Origin: UBA6168 sp041741095
GTDB lineage: Bacteria; Bacteroidota; Bacteroidia; Chitinophagales; Saprospiraceae
Direction: 5' to 3'
Length of the DNA: 64,000 nt
Assembly: GCA_041741095.1 (NCBI GenBank)
Contig: JBGSKQ010000133.1
Location: 16,713 to 80,712 of the forward strand
Position 1 is the first letter of the stretch; the number at the start of each line of letters is the position of its first letter. A model generated the notes under the pieces. The model saw only the letters and a list, made by a program, of their open reading frames with translations, did not search any database and was not told where the DNA came from. Shown one piece after another: positions 8,659 through 17,834 of this stretch. Both the position numbers and the translations under genes were made by a program.

Positions 8659-9207
8659 GTGGATAAAACCCTGTCACAATACGACGCAGTCACATCAAGA
8701 TGCAAGGAGCTTTTCCTGAAAAAAGCCCACGATTATGGCACGGCATGGCGCATCCTCCGGCCTTCTTCCCTGACGGATCAACTTTTTATCAAGGCGAAAC
8801 GAATCCGCAGCATCGAGGAAAAAGGAGGCCAAAAGGTGGCGGATTCTATTGACGATGACTACATTGGCTTGGTCAATTATGCCGTGATGGCGCTTATACA
8901 ATTGTCGCTGCCGGAGGCGGAAGGCATCGAATTGAGCATGGAAAAAACGGAAAAACTCTATGATCAGGCCATCCTCAATACCCGTAGCCTGATGGAGTCA
9001 AAAAACCATGATTACGGCGAGGCATGGCGTGATATGCGCATCAGTTCGATGACGGATTTGATTTTGATGAAAATCCTCCGCATCCGTCAAATTGAAAACA
9101 ACAAAGGCAAAACATTGGCTTCCGAGGGTTTGGAAGCCAATTTTCAGGACATACTCAATTATGCCATTTTTGCCCTCATTCTATTGGGCGAAAATGCAGC
9201 AACTTAA
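8659..9207 (+). CDS. DUF1599 (nucleotide-modification-associated) protein, two repeats
   Basis: 182 residues from a GTG start. The frame is open back to an ATG at 8581, but a promoter-like TACTTTTG lies at 8634-8641 and family members start near this GTG. The protein is an internal duplication: KKAHDYGTAWR...SLTDQLF...KRIRSIE (about 16-75) and SKNHDYGEAWR...SMTDLIL...LRIRQIE (about 113-172), each ending in a hydrophobic helix. DUF1599 is classed among nucleotide-modification-associated domains, with unknown activity. It is followed after 26 bases by a DoxX-like gene, a pairing I recall as common in Bacteroidota. Confidence 0.85.
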   Translation: MDKTLSQYDAVTSRCKELFLKKAHDYGTAWRILRPSSLTDQLFIKAKRIRSIEEKGGQKVADSIDDDYIGLVNYAVMALIQLSLPEAEGIELSMEKTEKLYDQAILNTRSLMESKNHDYGEAWRDMRISSMTDLILMKILRIRQIENNKGKTLASEGLEANFQDILNYAIFALILLGENAAT

Positions 9208-9233
9208 CCTGTTCAACTAAAACACTGTTTATT

Positions 9234-10727
9234 ATGACCCTTTTTACATTGTTATCCTATATCGCCATAGTAGCAGTTGTGCTTACTGGCTTGACAGCCA
9301 TTTTTTACAAAGGCAAAAAAAATTGGTTAATGACCTTCCTGCAACATTTTTGCGGGTCCTGGTTTATTTTTTCTGGTTTCGTAAAAGCCGTTGACCCGCT
9401 GGGCACGGCCTTTAAAATGGAACAGTATTTCTCCGAATTTTTCTATACATTCAAGGATTCTTCCCTTTCGTTTCTGGCACCGATGTTCCCTTGGTTTTCC
9501 GAGCATTCTATCAGCTTTTCGGTATTTATGATCATGTTTGAAATCGTATTGGGACTGATGCTGCTTTTGGGCTCAAAACCGAAGCTGACCAGTTGGCTTT
9601 TCTTTTTACTAGTGCTGTTTTTCACCTTCCTCACCGGCTTCACTTTCCTCACCGGCTATGTGCCTTCCGGCGTCAATTTCTTTGAATTCGGGAAATGGGG
9701 CCCATACGTGGAAACCAATATGCGGGTGACGGACTGCGGTTGCTTCGGTGACTTTTTAAAACTAAAACCAAGGATTTCCTTCTACAAAGACTTGTTTTTG
9801 CTGGTGCCTTCCCTTTTCTTTTTGTTCAAATTCCAAGACATGCACCGCCTCTTCAATTCCAAGATCAGGGCGGCTTTGATAGGTTTGACCACGATTGGCT
9901 TCCTCTTGTTCTGCTTAAGGAATTTTGTGTGGGACGAACCCATTTTTGATTTCCGCCCATTCAAGGCAGGCACCGACATCCGGGCACAAAAGGAATATGA
10001 AATGGAGCAGTCCAATCTTGCCAATGAAGTGACCGGCTATAAAATGACCAACAAAAACACCAAACAGGTCGTGACCCTTCCAATGGACCAATACATGAAA
10101 GAATACAAAAATTATCCAAAGGAAGAATGGGAATTGGAACAGGTGAAGAACAACCCGCCCTATGAGGTTTCAAAAATCAGCGAGTTTGAAATCAGTGCTG
10201 AAGACGGGCAGGACATTGCCGAACAACTACTTGCCGAAGAGGGATATACTTTTATGGTGAATGCCTACAAACTAAAAACCTTGGGCGGCAAAGAACAAGT
10301 AGCTACCACGGTAAACGATACTATTTTTAAAGTGGACACGGTACGGATAGCCAACACGGACTCTTTTAATTTGGTAAAATCTGTGGCTGAAATCAAGCTA
10401 AGGCAGGAAACCAAGGAGGTCAGCAAATTTGACGATGAATACACCCAGCGTTTTTCAGAAATCCTGAACCCCATTCTTTCTGCAGCTGAAAAAGATGGCC
10501 ACAAAGTCTTCGCCGTCACCGCCCCCAACGATCCGGCCACCATCGAAGATTTCCGCCATGCCAGCCAAAGCCCTTATCCGTTTTACACTGCCGACGATTT
10601 GTTGTTAAAAACAATCCAGCGTTCCAACCCAGGCCTTGTGCTTTGGAAAGACGGCAAAATCGTGCAGAAATGGCATATTAAGAAAATGCCTACCTACGAA
10701 GAGATAAAGTCGAAATACATTCAATAA
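9234..10727 (+). CDS. BT_3928-family DoxX-like membrane protein with thioredoxin-like tail
   Basis: 497 residues. The N-terminal half has about five membrane helices with the DoxX/MauE-like pattern FIFSGFVKAVDPLG and a DCGCFGD Cys motif (near 165) preceding the last helices. The C-terminal half is soluble, and its last 110 residues (KDGHKVFAVTAPNDPATI...) resemble a thioredoxin fold without a CxxC. DoxX/MauE proteins handle quinone- or thiol-linked redox, but the role of this subfamily is not known. It is likely cotranscribed with the DUF1599 gene and ends at a strong terminator 4 bases past the stop. Confidence 0.85.
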   Translation: MTLFTLLSYIAIVAVVLTGLTAIFYKGKKNWLMTFLQHFCGSWFIFSGFVKAVDPLGTAFKMEQYFSEFFYTFKDSSLSFLAPMFPWFSEHSISFSVFMIMFEIVLGLMLLLGSKPKLTSWLFFLLVLFFTFLTGFTFLTGYVPSGVNFFEFGKWGPYVETNMRVTDCGCFGDFLKLKPRISFYKDLFLLVPSLFFLFKFQDMHRLFNSKIRAALIGLTTIGFLLFCLRNFVWDEPIFDFRPFKAGTDIRAQKEYEMEQSNLANEVTGYKMTNKNTKQVVTLPMDQYMKEYKNYPKEEWELEQVKNNPPYEVSKISEFEISAEDGQDIAEQLLAEEGYTFMVNAYKLKTLGGKEQVATTVNDTIFKVDTVRIANTDSFNLVKSVAEIKLRQETKEVSKFDDEYTQRFSEILNPILSAAEKDGHKVFAVTAPNDPATIEDFRHASQSPYPFYTADDLLLKTIQRSNPGLVLWKDGKIVQKWHIKKMPTYEEIKSKYIQ

Positions 10728-10730
10728 GCA

Positions 10731-10774
10731 ATGGACGGTGAACGGAAAACTCTCGGTGTCCGTTCACCGTCCAT
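10731..10774 (+). terminator. Terminator after the DoxX-like gene
   Basis: Perfect 16-bp stem ATGGACGGTGAACGGA with its complement at 10759-10774, a 12-base loop, then a T-rich stretch. Confidence 0.8.
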
Positions 10775-10845
10775 CCTATTTTAAATACTGCTTACGCTTT
10801 TAGAAAAAAATACATTTCTTTGCGTCATATTTAAACCAAACCAAA

Positions 10846-10906
10846 CCGCCTCCTGCTTTTAGTTTGACACACGCAACGAACAGGATCAAAACACGGCAGA
10901 GGAGGT
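10846..10906 (+). promoter_or_regulatory. nusB leader with possible sequestered Shine-Dalgarno
   Basis: CCGCCTCCTGC (10846-10856) can pair with GCAGAGGAGG (10896-10905), which lies 16 bases before the nusB ATG and is the only strong AGGAGG seen before a start in this window. The first 20 bases match the end of the typA leader hairpin in 18 of 20 positions (CCGCCTCCTGyTTTTArTTT). A regulatory role is inferred, not shown. Confidence 0.35.
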
Positions 10907-10921
10907 CACATTTGAAATTAT

Positions 10922-11860
10922 ATGCTAAGCAGAAGAAACATCCGCATAAAAGTAATGCAGGTGCTCTACGCTATGAGTAGGGATAAGGAAATGACAGGGA
11001 AAGATGCCCTACAAATGTACCGGGCCAACATCCGGCAATCCTTTGAACTCTATCTCTTGAATTTGCTCCAGTTGATCCATGTTGCCGAGTATTCCAGCCT
11101 AGATTTTACTGTAAAAACCGCCAAGCTCCGACCGACCGACGAGGACAAAGCCTTCCGCCCTAAGCTGGGCCAAAACGATCTTATCGCATCCTTAAAAGAA
11201 AACAAGGGTTTACACTCGATGCTAGCTACCCATAAAACACATGGCAGGATCAATGAGGACAACACCCGTTATCTCTACAACGAGTTTGCAAAAACCGACG
11301 CCTATAAATCATACCTCGAACAAAAAGAAAGCAAGCAGGATGACCACCGCCAAATCCTGATTGATTTGTATAAAAGCTTCAATAGCAGTGAGTTTTTTAA
11401 TGACATCATGGAAGAAAACTACCTCTCATGGACCGACGACAAATCGCTGGTGGTAGGTGCCATGAAAAAAACATTAAAGGCCCTGCCTGCCGAGGGTGCT
11501 TTTTACGAGGAATTTCAACCGAATGACGAAACGGTAACTGAATTTGGAGAAACCCTGCTTCAAAAAGTAAGCGGCGATGACGTTGAACTTCTTGAACTTA
11601 TTGAACCAACGCTCAAAAACTGGGATGCCGAGCGGGTGGCCGTCATTGACATGATTTTGCTCAAAATGGCCATCTGCGAACTGATCAATTTTCCAACCGT
11701 ACCAACCAAGGTTACCCTGAACGAATTTGTTGAAATCTCCAAAAGCTATTCCACCGATAAAAGCAAAGATTTTATCAACGGCATTTTGGATCGTTTGATG
11801 AAAAAGTTGAACAAAGAAGGTAAAATCGTAAAAGAAGGAAGAGGCCTCATTGAAGAGTGA
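10922..11860 (+). CDS. nusB: Transcription antitermination factor NusB
   Basis: 312 residues, the long Bacteroidota form. The N-terminus MLSRRNIRIKVMQVLYA is the start of the NusB fold, a helical insertion occupies about 60-200, and the family core follows (FGETLLQKV, WDAERVAVIDMILLKMAICEL, VTLNEFVEISK, FINGILDRL). NusB binds boxA RNA with NusE (S10) to prevent premature termination of rRNA operons. The yajC and coaE genes often found downstream are absent. Confidence 0.94.
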   Translation: MLSRRNIRIKVMQVLYAMSRDKEMTGKDALQMYRANIRQSFELYLLNLLQLIHVAEYSSLDFTVKTAKLRPTDEDKAFRPKLGQNDLIASLKENKGLHSMLATHKTHGRINEDNTRYLYNEFAKTDAYKSYLEQKESKQDDHRQILIDLYKSFNSSEFFNDIMEENYLSWTDDKSLVVGAMKKTLKALPAEGAFYEEFQPNDETVTEFGETLLQKVSGDDVELLELIEPTLKNWDAERVAVIDMILLKMAICELINFPTVPTKVTLNEFVEISKSYSTDKSKDFINGILDRLMKKLNKEGKIVKEGRGLIEE

Positions 11861-11969
11861 CTTTGCTTTTACAACAATTTAACTACCTTTCCTGCCCAAT
11901 CGAAATTGTTCCGTGACTAAGAAGCTGTTTGAATGTACCTCAATGGGCTAAAAAGGTGTCTTTTCCGCC

Positions 11970-12030
11970 CTGCGGCAAGCAAATTTTTCGGCAATAGCGA
12001 TGCTATTCCCTCAAAATTTCCTTGCCGCAG
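11970..12030. repeat. Long hairpin downstream of nusB
   Basis: CTGCGGCAAG/CTTGCCGCAG (10 bp), then AAATTTT/AAAATTT (7 bp) and AATAGC/GCTATT around a 3-base loop, separated by one mismatch and a small internal loop. About 23 paired positions in 61 bases. It may terminate nusB, shape the leader of the OmpA gene, or be a dispersed palindromic repeat. Confidence 0.6.
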
Positions 12031-12158
12031 AACGAAAAAACCACTCTTTTTTTCACCATCAGGCAAATTCAAACAGCTTCAAAAGGAAAATCACCCGTCT
12101 TATCAAGATAAACCACACATTGGTTTTAAACTTTTCTTTTCATCAAATCAGGACAATT

Positions 12159-13595
12159 ATGAAAAAGACTGCACTTACCCTTCTACTGGCATTCTCCCTG
12201 TTTGCCATTCAAACAATTGCACAAGACGAAAACGTAAAAAACGGTTTAGCCTTCCGCTGGACCTGGAACAACTTCCAGTTCCCTTTGGGCAATGACCTGA
12301 ATTCCGAGGATTATTCATCTGGTGTGGAACTTACCTACATCCGCCATTTGAACAAATTCCTCAACCTGGCCGTGCCGCTGAAAATCGGGAAAGCCTACTT
12401 GCCCTTGGATGGTGACGGCAGCGTCTCTCGGGACGAAGATCTCATCGGAAGCCTGGACGTCCTTGCCCACCTCAAATTTTTCAATTCGGACAATTTCCTG
12501 TACCCCTACCTCCTTGGTGGCGTGGGCATCATGGACGAATTTGACAATGGAAACCAAATCAACATGGAAGTTCCACTTGGGCTTGGGCTTAATTTCCGCC
12601 TTGCCCCGCATGTCTATCTGAGCGCTGAAACCCAGTACCGATTTGACTTTTCTGATAACAGGGACCAGTTGCAACATGCTGCTGGCCTTTGGTTTTTAAT
12701 AGGCGGCACTTCTGAGCCAGAAGTCAAAGTGACAGATGCCGACAAGGACGGTATTCCTGACAATGAAGATCAGTGCCCGAATGAACCTGGCGATATCAAG
12801 TTATTTGGTTGCCCCGATTCGGATGGCGACGGCGTAGCAAACAAACTGGACGATTGCCCTAACGTGGTCGGTCTTGCACAGCTAAAAGGCTGCCCTGACA
12901 GCGACGGAGATATGGTTCCCGATCATTTGGACAAATGCCCCAATGAAAAAGGTTTGGCAGAACTGGGAGGCTGCCCCCAAAATGACCGTGACAACGATGG
13001 TGTAAAAGATGCCGAAGACCGTTGCCCCGACACCCCTGGCCCTGCCATCAACAAAGGTTGCCCCGATCAGGACAGCGATGGTGTGGCAGATGCAGACGAC
13101 AAATGCCCAACTATCGCTGGTTTGCCTATATTCAACGGCTGCCCCGATACTGACAACGACGGCGTGATGGATCCAGAAGATCGCTGCCCGAATACTGCTG
13201 GTACTATTGCCAATAAAGGTTGCCCAGAATTAAAACCCGAAGAAAAAGAAGTATTGGAATTTGCCATGAAGGCCGTGCAATTTGAAACGGGCAGTGCCTT
13301 TTTGCTGCAATCATCCAAAAAAGTCTTGGATGATATTGCCACCATCATGGGCCGGTATCCTGAGCAAAAACTCCGTATCAGTGGCCACACCGATAGTATT
13401 GGGGACGCAGAACCCAACCAAAAATTGTCGGAAAAAAGAGCAAAGGCTTGCTACGATTACTTAGCAACTAAAGGCATTCAGACTGCCCGTATGAATTTTG
13501 CAGGCTATGGTGAAACGAAGCCTATTGCCGACAACAAATTTGCACCAGGCCGTGAGAAAAACCGCCGGGTGGAGTTTGAAATTTATGCAGAATAG
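12159..13595 (+). CDS. OmpA-family outer-membrane protein with thrombospondin type 3 repeats
   Basis: 478 residues. Signal peptide MKKTALTLLLAFSLFAIQTIAQ, an N-terminal beta-barrel-like domain (24-185), six thrombospondin type 3 repeats with DxDxDGxxDxxDxCP calcium ligands and paired cysteines (about 190-356), then a C-terminal OmpA peptidoglycan-binding domain (about 370-478, SGHTDSIGD and NRRVEF motifs). It should tether the outer membrane to the cell wall, with the calcium-stiffened rod as spacer. The start is the ATG before the signal peptide; the frame upstream is open to 12000 but covers the hairpin region. Confidence 0.93.
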   Translation: MKKTALTLLLAFSLFAIQTIAQDENVKNGLAFRWTWNNFQFPLGNDLNSEDYSSGVELTYIRHLNKFLNLAVPLKIGKAYLPLDGDGSVSRDEDLIGSLDVLAHLKFFNSDNFLYPYLLGGVGIMDEFDNGNQINMEVPLGLGLNFRLAPHVYLSAETQYRFDFSDNRDQLQHAAGLWFLIGGTSEPEVKVTDADKDGIPDNEDQCPNEPGDIKLFGCPDSDGDGVANKLDDCPNVVGLAQLKGCPDSDGDMVPDHLDKCPNEKGLAELGGCPQNDRDNDGVKDAEDRCPDTPGPAINKGCPDQDSDGVADADDKCPTIAGLPIFNGCPDTDNDGVMDPEDRCPNTAGTIANKGCPELKPEEKEVLEFAMKAVQFETGSAFLLQSSKKVLDDIATIMGRYPEQKLRISGHTDSIGDAEPNQKLSEKRAKACYDYLATKGIQTARMNFAGYGETKPIADNKFAPGREKNRRVEFEIYAE

Positions 13596-13630
13596 GGTTA
13601 AACGAAGAACGAGGAATGTTGAACCATAAA

Positions 13631-13666
13631 CGAGGGGGCAGCCTGATATTTCAGGCTGCCCCCTCG
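13631..13666. terminator. Bidirectional terminator between OmpA gene and typA
   Basis: Perfect 16-bp stem CGAGGGGGCAGCCTGA and its complement with a 4-base loop, between convergent genes. T-rich sequence follows on the plus strand. Confidence 0.85.
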
Positions 13667-13699
13667 CTTATTATTCTAAGTTCATTTTTCACATTGAAC

Positions 13700-15517
13700 T
13701 CAAACTTCCATCACTTCAGCAGTGGTCTTGACGGCTTTTTTGCGCTCAAAATCTTTCAAGTGAACTTTGCGGAGGCGTATGGATTTTGGCGTGACTTCCA
13801 CGTATTCGTCCTCCATGATATATTCCAGCGCCTCTTCAAGTGTAAACTTCATAGGCGGGATGAGTTTGATTTTTTCATCAGAACCAGAAGCACGGACGTT
13901 GGTGAGTTTCTTGGTTTTGGTCAAATTCACTGTCAGGTCGCCGGGGCGGTTGTTTTCGCCCACCAATTGACCTTCGTAAATTTCCTCATTGGCATCCACG
14001 AAAAAGTGGCCCCTGTCCTGCAAGTTGAAAATGCTATAAGGAATGGCCTTGCCAGTTTCCAAAGCGATCAAAGAACCGTTTTGGCGTTTTGGCAAATCGC
14101 CTTTGTGAGGTTGGAATTCAATAAAGCGGTGCGTCATAATAGCTTCGCCAGCAGTGGCCGTCAATAGGTTGCCCCGCAGGCCGATGATGCCCCTTGAAGG
14201 AATTTCAAAACGCAGCACTACCCTATCGCCTTTAGGCTCCATCGAATTCATGATGCCCTTGCGGCGAGTCACCATGTCTATGGCCGTTCCCGAACTGGTT
14301 TCAGGTACGTCAATGGTCAATTCTTCCACAGGCTCATGGATTTTTCCGTCAATCCTTTTCAGGATAACCTGGGGCTGGCCGATTTGCATTTCGTAGCCTT
14401 CCCTGCGCATGGTTTCGATCAGAATTGAAAGGTGCAAAACGCCCCGACCAAATACACGCCAGGCATCGGTTGTTTCAGTTTCCTGCACCCTCAAGGCCAG
14501 GTTTTTTTCCAATTCTTTGTCCAAGCGGTCTTTCATGTGGCGGGAGGTAACAAATTTGCCTTCTTGTCCAAAAAATGGCGAGTCGTTGATGGTGAACAAC
14601 ATGCTCATGGTCGGTTCGTCTATGGCGATAGTGGGCAATGCCTCCGGCACTTCTGGGTCGGCGATGGTATCGCCAATATCAAAACCTTCGATGCCCTGAA
14701 TGGCGCAAATATCGCCAGCCTGTACTTCGTCCACTTTAACTTTGGTCAAACCCTCAAACAAATAGAGGCCACGTACCCCTTGACGAATCACTGTGCCGTC
14801 CCTTTTTATCAAAACCACCTGCTGGTTGGATTTCAAGGTGCCACGGTGCAGGCGGCCAATGGCAATCCTGCCGATATAGTTGGAATAGTCCAAAGAGGTG
14901 ATGAGCATTTGCAAAGGACCTTGTTGAATCTTTGGGGCAGGGATATATTCGACGATGGCGTCGAGCAGAGGCGTGATATTTTCCGTGCGGTTTTTCCAAT
15001 CGTTGTTCATCCAGCCTTGTTTGGCGGAGCCAAAAAGCGTGGGAAAATCGAGTTGATCCTCAGTGGCACCGAGGTTGAACATCAGGTCAAAAACGGCGTC
15101 CTGCACCTCGTCTGGCTTGCAGTTTTCCTTGTCCACTTTGTTGATGACCACGATGGGTTTCAGCCCAAGTTCAATGGCCTTTTGCAGCACAAAGCGGGTT
15201 TGGGGCATGGGACCTTCAAAAGCGTCAACGAGCAGCAGCACACCATCGGCCATGTTGAGCACTCGTTCTACTTCACCGCCGAAATCGCTGTGGCCTGGGG
15301 TATCAATGACGTTGATTTTCAATCCTTTGTACCAAAAAGCAGCATTTTTTGCCAAAATAGTAATGCCCCGCTCCCGTTCCAGGTCGTTGCTGTCCATGAT
15401 AAGATCCCCGGGGGTCTCGTGCTCCCCGAAAAGTTTTCCGGCGTGGAGCAGTTTGTCCACCAAGGTCGTTTTACCGTGGTCAACGTGGGCGATGATGGCA
15501 ATATTCCTTAATTGCAT
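13700..15517 (-). CDS. typA: Translational GTPase TypA/BipA
   Basis: 605 residues, full family length. G motifs: AHVDHGKTT (P-loop), RERGITI (switch I), DTPGHSDFG (switch II) and NKVD. EF-G-like domains and the TypA-specific C-terminus follow. A ribosome-associated GTPase involved in 50S assembly and stress adaptation. The leader of about 150 bases contains a 112-base hairpin; a TACCTTTG box at 15675-15682 is the likely promoter. Confidence 0.97.
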   Translation of the reverse strand: MQLRNIAIIAHVDHGKTTLVDKLLHAGKLFGEHETPGDLIMDSNDLERERGITILAKNAAFWYKGLKINVIDTPGHSDFGGEVERVLNMADGVLLLVDAFEGPMPQTRFVLQKAIELGLKPIVVINKVDKENCKPDEVQDAVFDLMFNLGATEDQLDFPTLFGSAKQGWMNNDWKNRTENITPLLDAIVEYIPAPKIQQGPLQMLITSLDYSNYIGRIAIGRLHRGTLKSNQQVVLIKRDGTVIRQGVRGLYLFEGLTKVKVDEVQAGDICAIQGIEGFDIGDTIADPEVPEALPTIAIDEPTMSMLFTINDSPFFGQEGKFVTSRHMKDRLDKELEKNLALRVQETETTDAWRVFGRGVLHLSILIETMRREGYEMQIGQPQVILKRIDGKIHEPVEELTIDVPETSSGTAIDMVTRRKGIMNSMEPKGDRVVLRFEIPSRGIIGLRGNLLTATAGEAIMTHRFIEFQPHKGDLPKRQNGSLIALETGKAIPYSIFNLQDRGHFFVDANEEIYEGQLVGENNRPGDLTVNLTKTKKLTNVRASGSDEKIKLIPPMKFTLEEALEYIMEDEYVEVTPKSIRLRKVHLKDFERKKAVKTTAEVMEV

Positions 15518-15543
15518 GAATGAATGAGTTTACTAAATTAAAA

Positions 15544-15655
15544 ACAGGAGGCGGCCAGATGTTGCAGTAGGTTCCGGCAAGAAAATTTGGTTTTCCATAC
15601 AGAAAACCGCTTGTTTTACCGGCCAATCAACTGCTTGCTGCTGACCGCCTCCTGT
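15544..15655 (-). promoter_or_regulatory. Long structured hairpin in the typA leader
   Basis: Outer arms ACAGGAGGCGG/CCGCCTCCTGT pair perfectly over 11 bp and continue as CAG/CTG, GCAGT/ACTGC, a GGTT/AATC segment with one G-U pair, CCGG/CCGG and GGTTTTC/GAAAACC with small internal loops: about 34 pairs over 112 bases. In the RNA the last arm is followed by TTTTTAATTT, 26 bases before the typA ATG, which resembles an attenuator. It could also be a separate small RNA. Confidence 0.5.
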
Positions 15656-15674
15656 GGTTTTTCAAAAAGAGGCG

Positions 15675-15682
15675 CAAAGGTA
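15675..15682 (-). promoter_or_regulatory. -7 promoter element for typA
   Basis: TACCTTTG followed by CGCC on the minus strand; matches TAnnTTTGCG and places the hairpin inside the transcribed leader. Confidence 0.5.
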
Positions 15683-15784
15683 AAGATAAAACCCAGCGCT
15701 TGCAATGTGCCGAAGAATAATATTTTGTAAACTTATTTTTTTAGGAAGCTTTTCCAAATAATCCTCTTAACCAGGTTTGCTTTC

Positions 15785-15792
15785 TACTTTTG
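15785..15792 (+). promoter_or_regulatory. -7 promoter element for the pullulanase gene
   Basis: TACTTTTG followed by CGC, 25 bases before the ATG at 15818. Confidence 0.5.
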
Positions 15793-15817
15793 CGCTCTAG
15801 AATAATACGGCAATACA

Positions 15818-17818
15818 ATGAAAAAATCTGTTTTGACCTTTCCAATCTTTTTTCTTTTTATGGCAATGCTTTCTGCACAGTTCAAAGTTGGCGAATACGA
15901 CAAATACCCTGTCTATGAAGGCAACGACCTCGGCTTGACCTATTCGCCGGAAAAATCCATTTTCAAAATTTGGGCACCGACAGCTTCCAAATCCAAAATC
16001 TTTATCTACAATTCAGGCACAGATGGCGAACCAGAGCAAACCTTGGACATGGTAAAAGACGAAGCTACCGGCGTCTTTTCCATTGCTTTGGATGGGGATT
16101 TGGAAGGCAAGTTTTACACTTTCCAGGTTTACACCCTGATGCTTGGATGGATGAAGGAAACGCCAGATCCCTATGCAGGGGCGGTGGGCGTCAATGGCCT
16201 TCGGGCAATGGTGGTTAATTTAACAAAAACAAACCCAGAAGGTTGGGAAAATGACAAAAAGCCAGCTCTCAACAGCATTGCAGATATCATTTTGTATGAA
16301 CTGCACCTGCGGGACATTTCTATAGATCCAAATGCTGGCATCAAAAACGAAGGGAAATTCCTGGGCCTTGCCGAGCAGGGAACCCTTTCCAAGGACAGCC
16401 TCAGCACCGGATTGGACCACATCAAAGAATTGGGCGTGACCCATGTCCACATCTTGCCCGCTTTTGATTTCAAATCGCTCGACGAAAGCAAACTGGAAGA
16501 AGGCCGATACAATTGGGGCTACGATCCCCAAAACTACAATGCGCCGGAAGGCAGTTTTTCCACCGACCCATTTGATGGCCGGGTACGCATCAACGAGTTT
16601 AAACAAATGGTGAAAGCGCTCCACGACAATGGCTTGCGGGTGGTAATGGATGTGGTTTATAACCACACTTTCAATGCTGAAAACTCATCTTTTGGACAAC
16701 TGGTGCCCAACTACTATTATCGTTTGGATGAGCATGGCCATTTTTCAAACGCCTCTGGTTGTGGCAACGAAACGGCTTCTGAACACTTCATGATGCGGAA
16801 GTTTATGCTGGAATCCATGCGCTATTGGGTCAATGAGTACCATGTTGATGGCTTTCGGGTGGACTTGATGGGCATTCACGATTTGGAAACAATGAACTTG
16901 ATTTCCAGTGAGTTGCATAAACTTGATCCCACCATTATAATATATGGTGAAGGCTGGACGGCTGGCACAAGCCCGATGGACATGCAGCGCTTGGCCGTGA
17001 AAACCAATGCGCACAAACTGGTAGGCGTGGCAGCATTTTCCGATGAATTCAGGGATGGCGTGAAAGGCCACGTTTTCAAGCCAAACGCAAGGGGTTTTAT
17101 CAATGGTGAAACTGAACTGGAGGAAAGTGTAAAAATGGGAATTGTGGGCGCCATCAGCCATCCCCAAGTGGACAATAAACTGGTGAATTATTCAAAATAT
17201 CCTTGGGCCAATTCGCCTACCCAGTGCATCAACTACGTTTCCTGCCACGACAACCATACCCTCTGGGATCGCCTCAAAAACGCTAACCCTAATGCATCGG
17301 ATGAAGAGCTTTTGCAAATGAACAAACTGGCACAAACCCTGGTGCTTACTTCTCAAGGCATCCCGTTTTTACATGCAGGTGAGGAGATGGTGCGTACAAA
17401 ATACGGCGTTGAAAATTCCTTTGAGTCGCCTGACAGCATCAATATGATTCGTTGGGAAAACAAGGCGAAGCATGCCGATTTGTTGGATTATTATAAAGGC
17501 TTGATCCAATTGCGCAAACAACATCCGGCTTTCAGGATGGGAAATGCTGACGCTGTCAGGGCCAATTTGGAGTTTTTGAAAACGCCATTTGAAAATGTAA
17601 TTGCCTACGTGCTAAAAGACAATGCCAACGGCGACTCCTGGAAACGCATCGTCTGCATTTTCAATGGAAACAAAGTGGGCAAGGCTGTGTCCATACCCAC
17701 TGGAGATTGGAAGATTATTTGCCAGGATGGAATTATAAACTTGGAAGGAATGGGCAGTATCGTTGCATCTACTGCCATGGTTGCCCCATTTTCTGCCCTA
17801 ATTTTAGCTGAAGAATAA
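15818..17818 (+). CDS. pulA: Type I pullulanase, secreted (GH13)
   Basis: 666 residues. Signal peptide ending near LSAQ, a CBM48/N-terminal beta domain (about 25-115), then the GH13 barrel with the type I pullulanase motif YNWGYDPQNYN, region I DVVYNHT, nucleophile D349 in GFRVDLMGI, acid/base E378 in YGEGW and transition-state stabiliser D478 in SCHDNHT, followed by a C-terminal beta domain. It cleaves alpha-1,6 branches of glycogen, pullulan or starch, probably in the periplasm or at the surface. No susCD or other GH13 gene is nearby. Confidence 0.95.
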   Translation: MKKSVLTFPIFFLFMAMLSAQFKVGEYDKYPVYEGNDLGLTYSPEKSIFKIWAPTASKSKIFIYNSGTDGEPEQTLDMVKDEATGVFSIALDGDLEGKFYTFQVYTLMLGWMKETPDPYAGAVGVNGLRAMVVNLTKTNPEGWENDKKPALNSIADIILYELHLRDISIDPNAGIKNEGKFLGLAEQGTLSKDSLSTGLDHIKELGVTHVHILPAFDFKSLDESKLEEGRYNWGYDPQNYNAPEGSFSTDPFDGRVRINEFKQMVKALHDNGLRVVMDVVYNHTFNAENSSFGQLVPNYYYRLDEHGHFSNASGCGNETASEHFMMRKFMLESMRYWVNEYHVDGFRVDLMGIHDLETMNLISSELHKLDPTIIIYGEGWTAGTSPMDMQRLAVKTNAHKLVGVAAFSDEFRDGVKGHVFKPNARGFINGETELEESVKMGIVGAISHPQVDNKLVNYSKYPWANSPTQCINYVSCHDNHTLWDRLKNANPNASDEELLQMNKLAQTLVLTSQGIPFLHAGEEMVRTKYGVENSFESPDSINMIRWENKAKHADLLDYYKGLIQLRKQHPAFRMGNADAVRANLEFLKTPFENVIAYVLKDNANGDSWKRIVCIFNGNKVGKAVSIPTGDWKIICQDGIINLEGMGSIVASTAMVAPFSALILAEE

Positions 17819-17834
17819 AAGTAACTCAGAGAGT

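Noticed and set aside
14432..15511. 359-residue plus-strand frame opposite typA
   Set aside because: Antisense shadow of an unmistakable typA gene.
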